A DNA stretch of 64,000 bases from Wolfiporia cocos (taxonomy: Eukaryota > Basidiomycota > Agaricomycetes > Polyporales > Phaeolaceae): NCBI GenBank assembly GCA_029448655.1, contig JACCLO010000004.1, forward strand, positions 4,154,001-4,218,000. The letters run 5' to 3'. Positions 10,850 to 21,003 of this stretch are shown piece after piece (positions within the stretch are counted from its first letter, which is position 1; each line of letters starts with the position of its first letter). The notes below the pieces were generated by a model, which saw only the letters and a program-made list of their open reading frames with translations, was not told the origin of the DNA and did not search any database. A program made the position numbers and the translations under genes.

Positions 10850-13800
10850 TTACTCGTTGGGCAGTCTGGGCGGGGATGGGATCGGCGGGGGTGGACCTGG
10901 TGTAGGAATAGGGTGCCCGTTCGAATCAACTAGATCTGCAGCAAAAGATGACAGAATAAGGTCGGTTGATTTCAGAGGTCCCGCCATGGTCGAGATCTCC
11001 TTGTCAATTGCTTGCAACCGAGCGTGATTGCGCATATCTTCCTCTTGCGTTTCCAGTATGTATTCCTTCGGAGGGCGTGGCGCGAGCGGAGGCGGGGCTG
11101 GCGGGGGTATAAGCTCGGCAGGCGGCGACATCGAGTCTTGCCGGTGGAATCCGTTCGTCATCGGCGCGAACATCGGTGCAGGGGCAACCGGCAAGTTGTA
11201 GCTTTGCGGCTGTGCGGCGCGGTCATCGGCTTCGTATTGAGCCTTCAGTCGCGCCTTCTCTTCTGCAGCGGTAAGTGGTCGGGAGACAGCAGGCGACCGT
11301 GGAGGGGTGGGTATAGGTCGTGAGCCGGTCGTGGGGGGAGTGGGAGGGGTATGGGGGACGGCTCTAGGCGGTGGCGCAGGAGGTCCGTTGGCGACGCGTG
11401 AGGCGGCGTCTTGCGCTTCGAACCGCCGGCGGAGCATTTCCTTCTCTGCTGCAGCGCTGGACATTGGCGTGCTCGGGGCAGGCTGGGGCGTTGTTGCCAC
11501 TGGCACCGACATCGATATCGCAGTCGGGGCCCATTGTGGCTTCGGCATTGCCATAGGCGGTGGTGATGATGGTACAACAGGTGGCACAAATTGTTGCTGA
11601 GGAGCGACTGCACTAATGGGTGGCATATTGGGAGAGGCGGCGGCAGCAGCGTCTTGTGCTTCATAGGCACGCCGCAACCGCTCCTTCTCAGATAAATAAG
11701 ATGGTTGAGAGGAAGATGGAACGAATGCAGGGGGCGAGTCGTTGACTGGCGGAGAAGAAACAGTGGTATCTGACTTGGGGTAAAGAGCGTCGTAAGCAGT
11801 AAGGACTGGAGGAGACTGCGGGGCCATGCCGTATGCTGCATTGTGCGTGCGCTCGACGGCAGCTTTCGCGTCGTAGTAGCGTCTGAGCGCAGCCTTCTCC
11901 TCCTCTGCGGAAGAATACTGAAGGGATTGCGACTTCACGGGGGGTGATCGTGATTGCATGAGCGCGGAGCCACCGGCGCTGGCACTGGCACCGGGAGAGG
12001 ACGTAGCTGGCTGCGAGCTGACTACAGAGTCGCTCCGCCCGTGAGACGAAGGTGGAGGCGAGCCGGTGGCTGAGCCATTCATACCCTGCATCCGTGCTAC
12101 GCGTTCCTGGGCACTCTCGAAGAGCCTTCTTTTCTCTTCCTCGGCTGTGGGCCACCTGTTGTGGCTATTTGGCTTCGATGGCGTGCTAACGTTTGAGGGG
12201 GCTGTAGTGGAACTTGAGTCTGCGGTAACGGATGGTGCTGAGGATGCATTCTGCTACGACGTGGTCAGCAAGTGGCACCCAGTCGCTGAGGTGGATGACC
12301 TACAGTCGTAGAACTGCGCGGATGGATCTCGCCCTGAACTCGTTCAACATTAGCAACAGCGGTCTCGTACAGCTTTCGCTTCTCATCCTCCGCTGTCATC
12401 CACCTCGAACGCGATGCACTCTGACCTTGTGCCGATGCGCGCGGACGAGGTGCCTGAATCTGTGCCCGCATCTGTTGCAATTCTGGATACTCTGCAAGCT
12501 CCTGCTCATTGAGGTTCGTGACTGTCAGCCTCGAGCCCGTCGCCCTCGCGCTGCTAGCCCTAGGGCGTGCAATCACCGCAGGTTCTGCGACTCTGCCTGA
12601 GGCAGCTGCCAGGCCCTGCGGGCTGCTCACCGTCTGCATCACGTAGCTGCTCGAGCGCTCCGTCGAGCCGACGCTCGAGTTGCGGTCGAGGCTCGCTCCG
12701 CGCGAGGGTGAAGCGGGCCGGGTGAGCCCAAACTCGTCCGGCCTGTCCGAACCACCGAACGCCTTCTCTGTTGGCGCGGTGTTATATTGTCCGGCTGATG
12801 GCCGCCCGATGACGATATCGACCTCCGAGCTCGCCGCATAGGGATGCGACTGCGCCGTGGAAGGGCGCACGGGGTTGGAGAAGCTGCTCTTGGTATTCAG
12901 TATGTGCTGGCCAATGGCGGGCGGTGCTTGCGAGGCGGCGTTGGATGCGCTGGTGGATCCTGCTTGCCCGGTTGCCGACACGTTCGGCGCGATCCCAATG
13001 CGCCTGCGACGAGGTGATCAGTTTGGTTTCAGTGAGTATGCAGAAGCGCCACGTACTGCATAGCCTGCTGTGAGACATGTCTGGGCCAGTTTGACACGAT
13101 GACCGGCAACTCCAGCGCAACGTCCTGGCCCGTGTTCATGAGCGCCTTCACGGCGAGCGTGTACGTGACGTCGATATGCCGCGCGGTGTTGATCGTCGCG
13201 GTGGTGTGGTCAGCTGGGATCGTGATAGTGAGCTCTGCCCTGTGCTGCATCCCGCCATAGAGCGTGATGTTCACGGGCACCTTCTGCTCGCCGATCGTCG
13301 ACTCGCGGCGGAGTGGCGCGCCCCTTTTGGGCGTGAACACCATCGCCTCGCGCAGCGCGAACTCGAACCCGCGCAGTATGCCGGTATGGAGCGCATCGGT
13401 GCGCACCGTCGCGAGCACGACGATGCGATCGCCAGGCCCGTAGCAAGTGCGCTCGCGATCGACCGTGAGCGTCACACCACCCTGCTCGTGGCTTCGCTTC
13501 TCCGGCTGCTGATAGATCGGCCAGGTCGAGTGCAGCTCGTGCTTGTCGATAATGATCGTGGTAGATGTGGAGCTGAGGCTCGGCTTGTCTCGGCGGAAGA
13601 GCCCTCTGTAGTTGATTAGTATGTGGCGTCCATGTGCAAGTGCGGATTTGCCTACTTCTTGCCCTTGACGCAGACTGTGGCAATGAGCTCATACTTTATG
13701 CCGGCTGCATGAAGGGCTAAGCCGTTATTTCAGCGCAGACCACAAGACCGGAGGCATACCTCCTTTCTCCAATGCAATACTCGGTGGGATCGACTCGGGT

Positions 13801-14646
13801 ATCCGGATGTAGAAGGGGAAGTCTTGCTAGAAAGCCACTGGATCAGCCACGGAACATGACACAGTACGGCAAATCTCTGAGGACGCATAACGTTATGACA
13901 TCAAATATGACCATCAAATAACTCCGAGACAAGGAGTCAAGGGACATGATACCAGCAATAATGAGACTGGTCGAGTTTAGCAATGTGTTGCCCTCGTTTA
14001 TTTGAGGCTCTCACCCAGCCTGCGCACATGGTCGGATCCACATAGGCAGCCGAATAGGACTGCAGTGCGCACATTGCATCGCCTCAGTCTGCAGGAAGAT
14101 GGATGAATGAAGGCAAACAGGGATTGCGGACTGGCCTGCATCGGGCTATTCGTACGAGACGATTCTTGCGCGGATCTTCCCCATGAACTATGAAGTGATA
14201 GGCACTCACCTGCTCGAGCATGCCATACTCCTCGTTCGCCTGCCAGACGCTGATTGGACTCTGGCCCACGAAGTCATAGAATGTGTTCGCGACGCCGCCC
14301 CCGGGGAGGGTCTCCACCCTCCTGAGCTCGATGCGCACCCATTTCGCCTTGACGGCCTGCGCACCGACGCGGACCTCGATTGCCTGATGGGACGCTGCTT
14401 CAGCAATGCTCGATCATGATCCAAGGGTGGTACGCACGCCCTTCACAGCAGCCTGCGAACGGTCAGGCGGGCCAGGCGGGATCCCTGGGTAACCTATGCG
14501 AGGCGTCAATAGCGAGGCTCTCGGTGCGGATCAAAGGCATACCCTGCACAAAGTCAATGTTCGGCGGCGGCCGCAGCGTGCTGGTAGATCGTCAGTGCGC
14601 TATTCGGGGGAGAAAAGAGGACGACGGACAGCTTAGCGACAGACAT
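10850..14646 (-). CDS. Arrestin-like adaptor protein (PalF/Rim8-related family) with repeated helical tail
   Basis: Fungal alpha-arrestins link membrane receptors or transporters to ubiquitin ligases, and PalF/Rim8 acts in ambient pH sensing. Nine exons are inferred (14646-14630, 14580-14543, 14493-14438, 14383-14210, 13826-13760, 13704-13656, 13605-13057, 13003-12304, 12253-10850), totalling 3,054 nt or 1,017 residues. The arrestin N domain covers LRPPPNIDFVQGYPGIPPG, VKAKWVRIELRRVETLPGGG, FVGQSPISVWQ and FYIRIPESIPPSIALEKG. The C domain covers RTCYGPGDRIVVLATV, RGFEFALREAMVF, IGEQKVPVNITLYGGMQH, INTARHIDVTYTLAVKAL and LPVIVSNWPR. The remaining ~600 residues are Ser/Pro-rich and carry six copies of an acidic-basic helical unit such as TAEEEKRRLFESA. 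The first exon (MSVAKL) was chosen because its GTCCGT donor joins in phase to TLRPPPNID. It is divergent from SCD6. Confidence 0.9.
13827..14209 (-). other. Long intron (383 nt) in the arrestin-like gene
   Basis: The donor GTGAGT follows EEYGMLEQ at 14210, and the acceptor ctag precedes QDFPFYIRI at 13826. These two blocks are adjacent in arrestins of this family, so nothing coding is expected between them. All other introns in the gene are 49-57 nt. I see no coding frame, inverted repeat or transposon remnant in it. Confidence 0.7.
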
Positions 14647-14900
14647 TGGGGGTGTTAGTAGGGAATATGGTACGGGGGAAAGAAGGGAGACGGCGCTTGC
14701 GGTCGGGATGATGCACCGCGGCAAGCTGATGCACCCGCCAATGTGTGAGGCACGCTGATACTGGGCGCTCTCGACAGCGCCCTTTCCTAATCGGATCCGG
14801 ATACCACGGCAGATGCCGGAGCATCGTCGCATCGTCGCGCCCGACGCGCTCGCGCAAATTTGAACTCTCTCGTCGCACACATCTCTTTCTCTCTTCCGCT

Positions 14901-16509
14901 ATGGCCGCCAGTTTCATCGGGTTCGCTCACCTCGCTCGCGAACTGCGACCAATGCACTGACATCCGTGGCACAGAAAGCCTATTTCTCTCATTTCTCACT
15001 CAGATGTACGATACAGAGGCATCCTCGCGGGCATCGACCCCGCTGCCTCCACGATCCAGCTGTCGAATGGTGGGTGCCTCCGCATGCGCACTGTACTACC
15101 TTGACCAATGGGCGCGTCTTTCAGTGTTCTCAATGGGGACGGAGTCCAGACGGTCAGTATTTTTGCCGGGTTCGGCATTCGAACGATGAAGTATTTACGG
15201 ATGTAAATGAGCTCTGCTCGCCTTTCTGAGAGCGCATACAACCCATGTGGATTTTTCCGTTGCCTTCCTTCTGATCCATTGATATGTTGTACAGAATTGC
15301 GATACGACAGATTGCTGACGTGTCTCTTTCTCCAGACCTCCAGACCAGTTCATTCCACCAGTACAAGAGCCATACGCATATATCATCTTCCGTGCGTCAG
15401 AAGTGAAGGATCTAGCAGTCGATGATCCAACACCACCCCGACGCAGTGTGCATGATGATCCAGCTGTCCTGGGCGTGAGTCTTTGTTTCCCGTTCTGTTT
15501 CTCATCTGGTATGATGAAGCATTACGGATGTAAATGAGCAAAGCTCACCTGTCCGAGAGCGCATCAAAACCATGTGGATTTCTCCGTTGCCTTCCTTCTG
15601 ACCTCCATATATCGACGTTGTTGTTGCTGAATGCTGACGACCATGACGCAGGCATCGGCGCCAGTAATGGGCACTTCTCCCTACATGCCGTACCAACAAC
15701 CCTATCAGCCTCCACCACCTGTTCCGCAAGTAGCACCCCAACATCCCGTTGCTTCTCCGCAGCCCCCGCGTCAACAGCCCTACACTCCTCTCCAAACCCC
15801 AGCTCAACCGTCCGTACCCCAGCAGCAAGCCGGTCCAGCTATACCTGCACAACCGCCGCAGGGCGCGCCGTCGGCTGCGCGATCCGCGCAAGGTAGCCGA
15901 AACGGACGCAACAACGCGGTGCATTCGGCCACCGCTTCCCTGGAGACGGTGGAGCGCGCCCTTGGCGACCTACGTGTGTCTAATGTGGCAGCGAACGGGT
16001 CTGCGTCGCCCCGCTCCGGCGGCCGGCGCGGGCGCGGCGGGCAGGAGATCAAGGCGGGTGACATACGCGTGCCGGCAACCGACTTCGACTTCCAGAGCTC
16101 GAACGCGCGGTTTGACAAGGCTGCGCTCTTGCCACGCGGGGCGGCCAAGGAGAAGGCAGACAAGGCCGAAGACGGTGAGGCGGAGGAGAAGGACGGAGAG
16201 AAGAAGGCCAGCGCGAACGAGGAGGAGGAGATCGCGTACGACCCGAAGAAGTCTTTCTTCGACTCGTTGTCGTCAGGAAGCAACGGCCCATCTGCGGATC
16301 TGCGCGGCGGGCGCGGTGGGCGACGTGGCGGCGGGCGGAACAGGCGAGAGGAGGAGCGGGAACGGAACGTCGCGACGTTTGGAGAGCCGGGTGGCATTGG
16401 GCTGATGGGCCCGGGCCAGTATGTGGGAGGGTGGGGAGGCTATGGCAGGAGGGGTGGTGCGGGGCGCGGGCGCAGAGGCCCCGGGGCGGCGGCAGCGGTG
16501 ACGCGTTAG
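14901..16509 (+). CDS. SCD6: SCD6/LSM14-family mRNA decapping and translation repressor
   Basis: This P-body protein represses translation initiation through eIF4G and promotes decapping. Five exons, 14901-14920, 14975-15069, 15125-15152, 15336-15474 and 15652-16509, total 379 residues. The N-terminal Sm-like LSM14 domain reads FIGKPISLISHSDVRYRGIL and GIDPAASTIQLSNVFSMGTE, followed by YAYIIFRASEVKDLAVDD. Next is a Pro/Gln-rich linker, then the DFDF box (VPATDFDFQSSNARFDK), the FFD motif (YDPKKSFFDSLSS), the TFG motif (RNVATFGEPGGIGLMGPGQY) and C-terminal RGG/RRG repeats. All hallmark motifs are present and in order. Introns 3 and 4 (183 and 177 nt) are long because each carries a copy of the same inserted element. 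Confidence 0.95.
15185..15277 (+). repeat. Introner-like repeat, copy A (SCD6 intron 3)
   Basis: This ~93-bp block within intron 15153-15335 starts gatgaag and ends ccttctgatcc. It matches copy B in the next intron over its whole length at roughly 85% identity by eye, in the same orientation. The exon between the two introns is not duplicated. Confidence 0.85.
15513..15604 (+). repeat. Introner-like repeat, copy B (SCD6 intron 4)
   Basis: Second copy, within intron 15475-15651. The best conserved stretches shared with copy A are acggatgtaaatgagc, gagagcgcat, catgtggattt and ccgttgccttccttctga. The differences are scattered substitutions and two single-base indels. Confidence 0.85.
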
Positions 16510-18036
16510 GAACAGGGTGGTGGTCGGGAGACAGTGGACTTTCATAGCCATCCAGCAGGGTGGGTGATGCAGTGACATGTGTGTGTGTCGCGCCGGCTAT
16601 TGTGGCGATGAGTGACCGTGGTTGCATTTTGTACCAGATCCGAGAAGACACCTGCGACGTCGACCGGAAGTTTGTTCATGGCATTTGTTTCAATACATTG
16701 AACGCCCTCCATTGTAATGCCGAGTATGATGCGAATTTGAGCAGCCGGTGTAATCACGCGCTGATGGGTATCCGTTTTCTTTCTGGTTTCAACAACTCTG
16801 CAAAATTGATGACATATGCAGTGTTGGGCATGGTAGGCTCCGGTGATAACCAGTGATTGCTGCCACTCTATGTTTGACCGTCACACGTTTCAGTGGACAG
16901 AAACTGCTCGTTTGCGCAACACAAAGTGGTATATTCCCGGGAAGGGCATTCACCGTCCGGTTTTCCATCTGGCGGTGTCAGCAGGTGTGTGTTTACTGTT
17001 GAATAGTTGTTGTAGTCTAGACTTGCGACAAAGTGGACGCTCCCATTTTTTCTACCGCTGTTCGATCTTTTGGGGTGCACTCCGGCGTCCTTGATTGCTA
17101 GCATGTGCTCTATGCAACTATCGACAAGTCATCAGTATATTGTGTCTCCGAAAGAATGTGTTAATCGCCGTAATGGTGCGATCTATCGAACCTTGCACTG
17201 TCCCGAAGCCGAGTCTTGCGGCATGTCCCATCAGTGGTTTTTCGCCCCGTTGAAGGTGAGTAGTAGAGGATGGGGTGACACGACCATTCGCACCGCAAGC
17301 CGAAGGAATGACCGATCACAGACGTTCATGCACTGCAGCTACGAGAATCGCGGTGCGTATGCCGCGCTTTCAACATACATCCATCACGATTTACTGAGCA
17401 GTTGCAGCCAATGTACGGCACTGTACGCAGCTTGCAGGCTGCAGGACATGCCATCCTAATTTAGACCCAACAGCCCCAGGCACCCGGTGGCGAAGGGTGT
17501 CCCGTTTTGCAATGAACTCATGGAATGCTTTTGATATTGTGTGATAGTGATAGTTGACAATACCTGGCAGCATGCATCATTCACCCTAATTAGCATGTTC
17601 AGATGTACGTGCGGAGGCTTTGGGAGCCAACCAGTCGTGCATCTCCCCGCATCGGTACACAAAGGTAAATTGGGTCATATCTCACATCAGGATTCTCAAG
17701 GGTCCGCATACAGGATTTCTCGCCTGATCAGCGGGGTGTTCAAGCCGATGACAGTGTCAAGCACTGCATTCCGCTAAGTAGTGCTCGTAGCTAGACATTT
17801 CGTGAAGAGCAGCCATAGCACGAGTGCCTCATGAGCAGGGCCTCGAATCACATGCTACTAGATGTCTGGGTGGAGATGGTGAGTATACACCATCCTGTAC
17901 TCCCATGTGACTGTCGACGCTTCATCGAACGCAGATTCAGATATAAGTGCGGCATGCCGAACACAAGAATGATACCATGCATTGAACGTTTTCACGTATT
18001 TTGGACTTTATGCTTACTCAAACATCACTTCAACGG
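16510..18036. other. Gene-free interval (~1.5 kb)
   Basis: It begins with the SCD6 3' region. Short frames occur at 16560-16856, 16843-17094 and 17070-17459, but none has a recognisable domain, coherent splicing or family motif. A consensus donor-like GGTGAGT near 17254 could belong to a non-coding transcript. An upstream non-coding exon of the DUF6533 gene is possible around 17831-17877. Nothing here can be called a gene. Confidence 0.4.
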
Positions 18037-19635
18037 ATGACATTTCATGTTGCAGAAGCAGAGATCGAGTAAGTCATTCCATAGGACGTCAAGTGATCTG
18101 AAATAACTCACGGTCTAATTGCGGCACGAAACAGATCGGTAGCAGGCTACTGTTACATGGCTACTACAGGTGTGCCTCTCGTTAAGTTGCCTTTGTGCGT
18201 GCTCAATCTCTACAGCGCTCTACTTGTACGATATCGTCATCACATTCCACGAAGAGATCGAGGTAATTTGGAGGCACAAGATCTCAGTAGCAAGCATTCT
18301 ATACACACTGAACCGCTACTTGATGATTCCAATCATCTTCCTCCCGGTCGGCAACGCGATGCCTGCACGCGATGCCTGCATAGTGAGTTGCTTCTGTTTC
18401 CATCGGCAGGGGTCTCCTCGCAGCATTCATGCATGTGTTCGCATTGGATGAGTGCTTATCAACACGTTGTGGGTGGCTTTGTGATATACACCGTTAATAA
18501 CTGTGTATATACAGCTTACAGGGAGCCTTCAATGTGCAGTATCTACTGTCTGGACGGGTGAACCGTGCTTATTTAGCTCTCTTGGTCTACTTGCTAATGA
18601 GTTGTTGCGCTACAGCCTCACTAGCGACATGTATATATGCGATTAACGGTCGCGACTGGAAGGGGTCGGTCTGCGTAACTGCCACAGGTATGGTGCAAAT
18701 TGCTATCAACGTCGTAAGCGGTTGTATGCACCTGATGTATACCCTATTGTCTAATTTTTAGTATTCAGTACATTCTCACGAACTCCAGACTCGAGGTCCT
18801 CGACTCTCATTCCATGTGTTGTGTCTATGTCGGCAACCAGTCGCCGCCCGCAATCAGACAGTGAGTTGCAACATGTGTCTCAACATCTAAGTGCTCATCT
18901 CAACACGTAGCTGTGAGGGCTCACAACACGCGTTTAGGTTCGGCGCTGATGTTTCGAATAGTGGAGGTCGTATATCAGGTCTCGGCAATTCTCCGCGACG
19001 CGCTCGTGCTTTTCTTAACATGGCGCGCGACTTATCATATCGTACAAAAGGCCCAAGGCTCCGTCACGAGCGCACCTCTTGCATCGCTACTTATGAGAGA
19101 TGGTCAGTGCCCTTCATTTGTCGTGCATCTATGAAGCTAATATGAAGCCATGCTCCAGGTGCCATGCATTTTACGTGAGTTTGGCATGTTATTGACCAAC
19201 GCTACGGCTGAGACTTGGCCCAGCGCCCTGCTAGCCCTTAACGTGGTCGATCTCGTCCTATTTCTAACCGTTGTAAGCCAAAGGGATCGATATTCCGTGA
19301 AACGAACTAAAGTTTCACATGTAGTACTGCGAATTAACCATTTTCATCAATATGTGTGTATATTTCCTTCATTAAACCAGCCGTACTTAAGTGAACCAAT
19401 GCATCGCAGAATCACTGCCCTCTTGTTTTCGCGTCTCGTCCTCGACATTCGGATTGCAATCGACAATGGTAGCAGGGCTGCCTTCACTGATCTTCCTTCG
19501 ACCCAGCTTTCGGGCATCGACTGGGAATCGTTGTTCTTCAAGCCTCTGGACGGACCACTGGACCTTGAAAATAGCTATGATGACGATGAAATGGACGGTC
19601 TCCTTGGCGTGACTGAGGATCCCGTGCAGGTATAG
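18037..19635 (+). CDS. DUF6533-domain integral membrane protein
   Basis: A member of a large Basidiomycota family of unknown function with several predicted transmembrane segments. The start at 18037 gives MTFHVAEAEIES after splicing 18069-18134, then YCYMATTALYLYDIVITFHEEIEVIWRHK (joined across 18170-18215) and ILYTLNRYL, the DUF6533 signature: a first helix, an acidic turn, IW-R/K, then LNRY. Later exons give IYAINGRDWKG, FRIVEVVYQVSAILRDALVLFLTWRATYHI, ALLALNVVDLVLFLT and, after a 115-nt intron, EPMHRRITALLFSRLVLDIR, the typical C-terminal helix of the family. The tail is acidic. Internal junctions around 18390-18900 were set by phase and are less certain. No enzymatic motif is visible. 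Confidence 0.8.
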
Positions 19636-20114
19636 CTGTTAATGCCCTCTGAGAAGCCCTCAATTTGGTACATAAACCCCTCATAGTGTCTTGCGACACG
19701 TTTGTAGGTTACCAATAGCGAGAAAATATACCCATAGGTTATTATAACGTCGTGCTCTGCCCTGATGGAATGCGGAGCGTTCCACCGTGATGACATAGAT
19801 CCCAGCATATATACAAATCGTCGACATGGCAGTATGTAAGCTCGAGGGCTGACCATACACATTGAGCCTGTACAGCTGTACAGCTCGGCGTCGATCACCC
19901 TGCCAGTGTTCCTGGTGCTAGCCAGTTATTCTGAATGTTTTCGACTAATCCAGAGAGAACTGGGTCGGACTCAAAGTTGATACATCCTGCATAATGAGAA
20001 AGCGACAAACTAGGTGCGATGTATCAGATACATATCTTCCCATCAAAATGGACATAATGCGTCTTCCCGCCGTATACCTTAGGCTATATATGCATATGCA
20101 TTACCTTGCCCTCG
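19636..20114. other. Convergent intergenic region
   Basis: These are the 3' flanks of the DUF6533 and ECM15 genes. I see AT-rich sequence with several tatata runs, but no supportable coding or RNA feature. Confidence 0.4.
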
Positions 20115-20762
20115 TCACGCCTTTTGATCTCTAGCGAGAATCTCCTCAACCCGCTTGACCTTGTGGTCATTTCCCGTTCCCGGCTCGATAACTCTGTCGA
20201 TCCGGGTGCCAATGCGTATGTCCGTAGCGATACGGGGGGCACCCTTTGCATGTACCGCAGCGTGGCAATCGTGGATGGCTTGCATCACGGCGGACCACGG
20301 TCCTTCTGCACTCATAGAAGATCGAAGTGAAACGATGGAAGAGTTAGGCAAGTGGAAGGATTGCAGAATGCTGGGATACTTGCCAATATTTGTGCCGTAG
20401 CCACTAAGAGCAGGATAGACCAAAATGATAATAATATCCATAGGTCCGAGACGGAACTTACTGCATCTGATAAGATAGATAGCTGAAGCTCAGCTGGGAG
20501 AGGTGTGATTGTCAACAACAATACCTTGTACTTCAATCCGGTCTTCTCGAGCACCCGCACGCATTCCGCAACATACTCAGCTACCTGCTGAAGAGTTGAG
20601 CACCCTGAAACCAACGCCCATGAGAGCTTACCGACGGCTCTCCCGTGCCGATGGGTACTAGACAGAAATCTGCGCGGTGGTCATGTTCTTTGTTGCCGAT
20701 TCTGTGAAGGATACAATTGCGGGCGCACCTGCAATCGCGTACAGATCCTCGGACTGGGCCAT
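20115..20762 (-). CDS. ECM15: ECM15/UPF0045 family protein (MTH1187/YkoF thiamine-binding fold)
   Basis: A small cytosolic protein of the UPF0045 family; members form a ferredoxin-like tetramer, and related YkoF domains bind thiamine. The cellular role is not firmly known. Six exons are inferred: 20762-20729, 20669-20632, 20584-20525, 20466-20462, 20403-20384 and 20305-20115, exactly 348 nt or 115 residues. Joined, they read through ADFCLVPIGTGEPSV, VAEYVAECVRVLEKTGLKYK, MHGYGTNIEGPWSAVMQAI, CHAAVHAKGAPRIATDIRIG and KRVEEILARDQKA, covering every conserved block. Restoring the KMHGYGTNIEGPW core needs a 5-nt exon and a GC-AG intron. The gene is divergent from ARMC8 over ~240 bp. Confidence 0.9.
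20306..20383 (-). other. GC-AG intron in the ECM15 gene
   Basis: The donor on the minus strand is TTG followed by GCAAGT, and the acceptor is gtgcag before AAGGACC. Splicing gives GTNIEGPW in phase. The donor matches the usual GC-AG consensus, with strong flanking positions. Confidence 0.82.
20462..20466 (-). other. 5-nt exon (ATGCA) of the ECM15 gene
   Basis: On the minus strand the sequence reads ttatcag, ATGCA, gtaagt. The five bases supply the Met codon and two bases of His in KYKMHGYGT. Flanking introns are 20524-20467 and 20461-20404, both 58 nt. Without the exon the frame and the conserved MH are both lost. Confidence 0.8.
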
Positions 20763-21003
20763 TTCTAGATGGCGGCGAGATGAGAGATTAGATTGTGATC
20801 GAGACACGCGCGGGGCATTCATTTCACACACCGCGATGCTTCCCACACCTGTGCTCCTACTTCATCCTGCTATCTCAATATACTGCTTTGACTACTTGCT
20901 ACCATCTGCAACACTAGCCCGAGTCGACACAGCAGTGCTGTTCTGACACTCGCCCTCGCATGGACAGTTGAATAATACCACCCGAGATCTTCTTCCCGAA
21001 GCC

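Noticed and set aside
11245..11841. 198-codon minus-strand frame in the arrestin tail
   Set aside because: It is an alternative frame of the Ser/Pro-rich tail, with no start context or family motif.
13210..13692. 160-codon minus-strand frame overlapping arrestin exon 7
   Set aside because: It is shifted relative to the conserved arrestin C-domain frame, which continues through the same bases.
16049..16651. Long minus-strand frames opposite the SCD6 last exon
   Set aside because: They are Arg/Pro/Ser-rich mirror images of RGG- and Pro-rich coding sequence in a GC-rich exon, with no domain.
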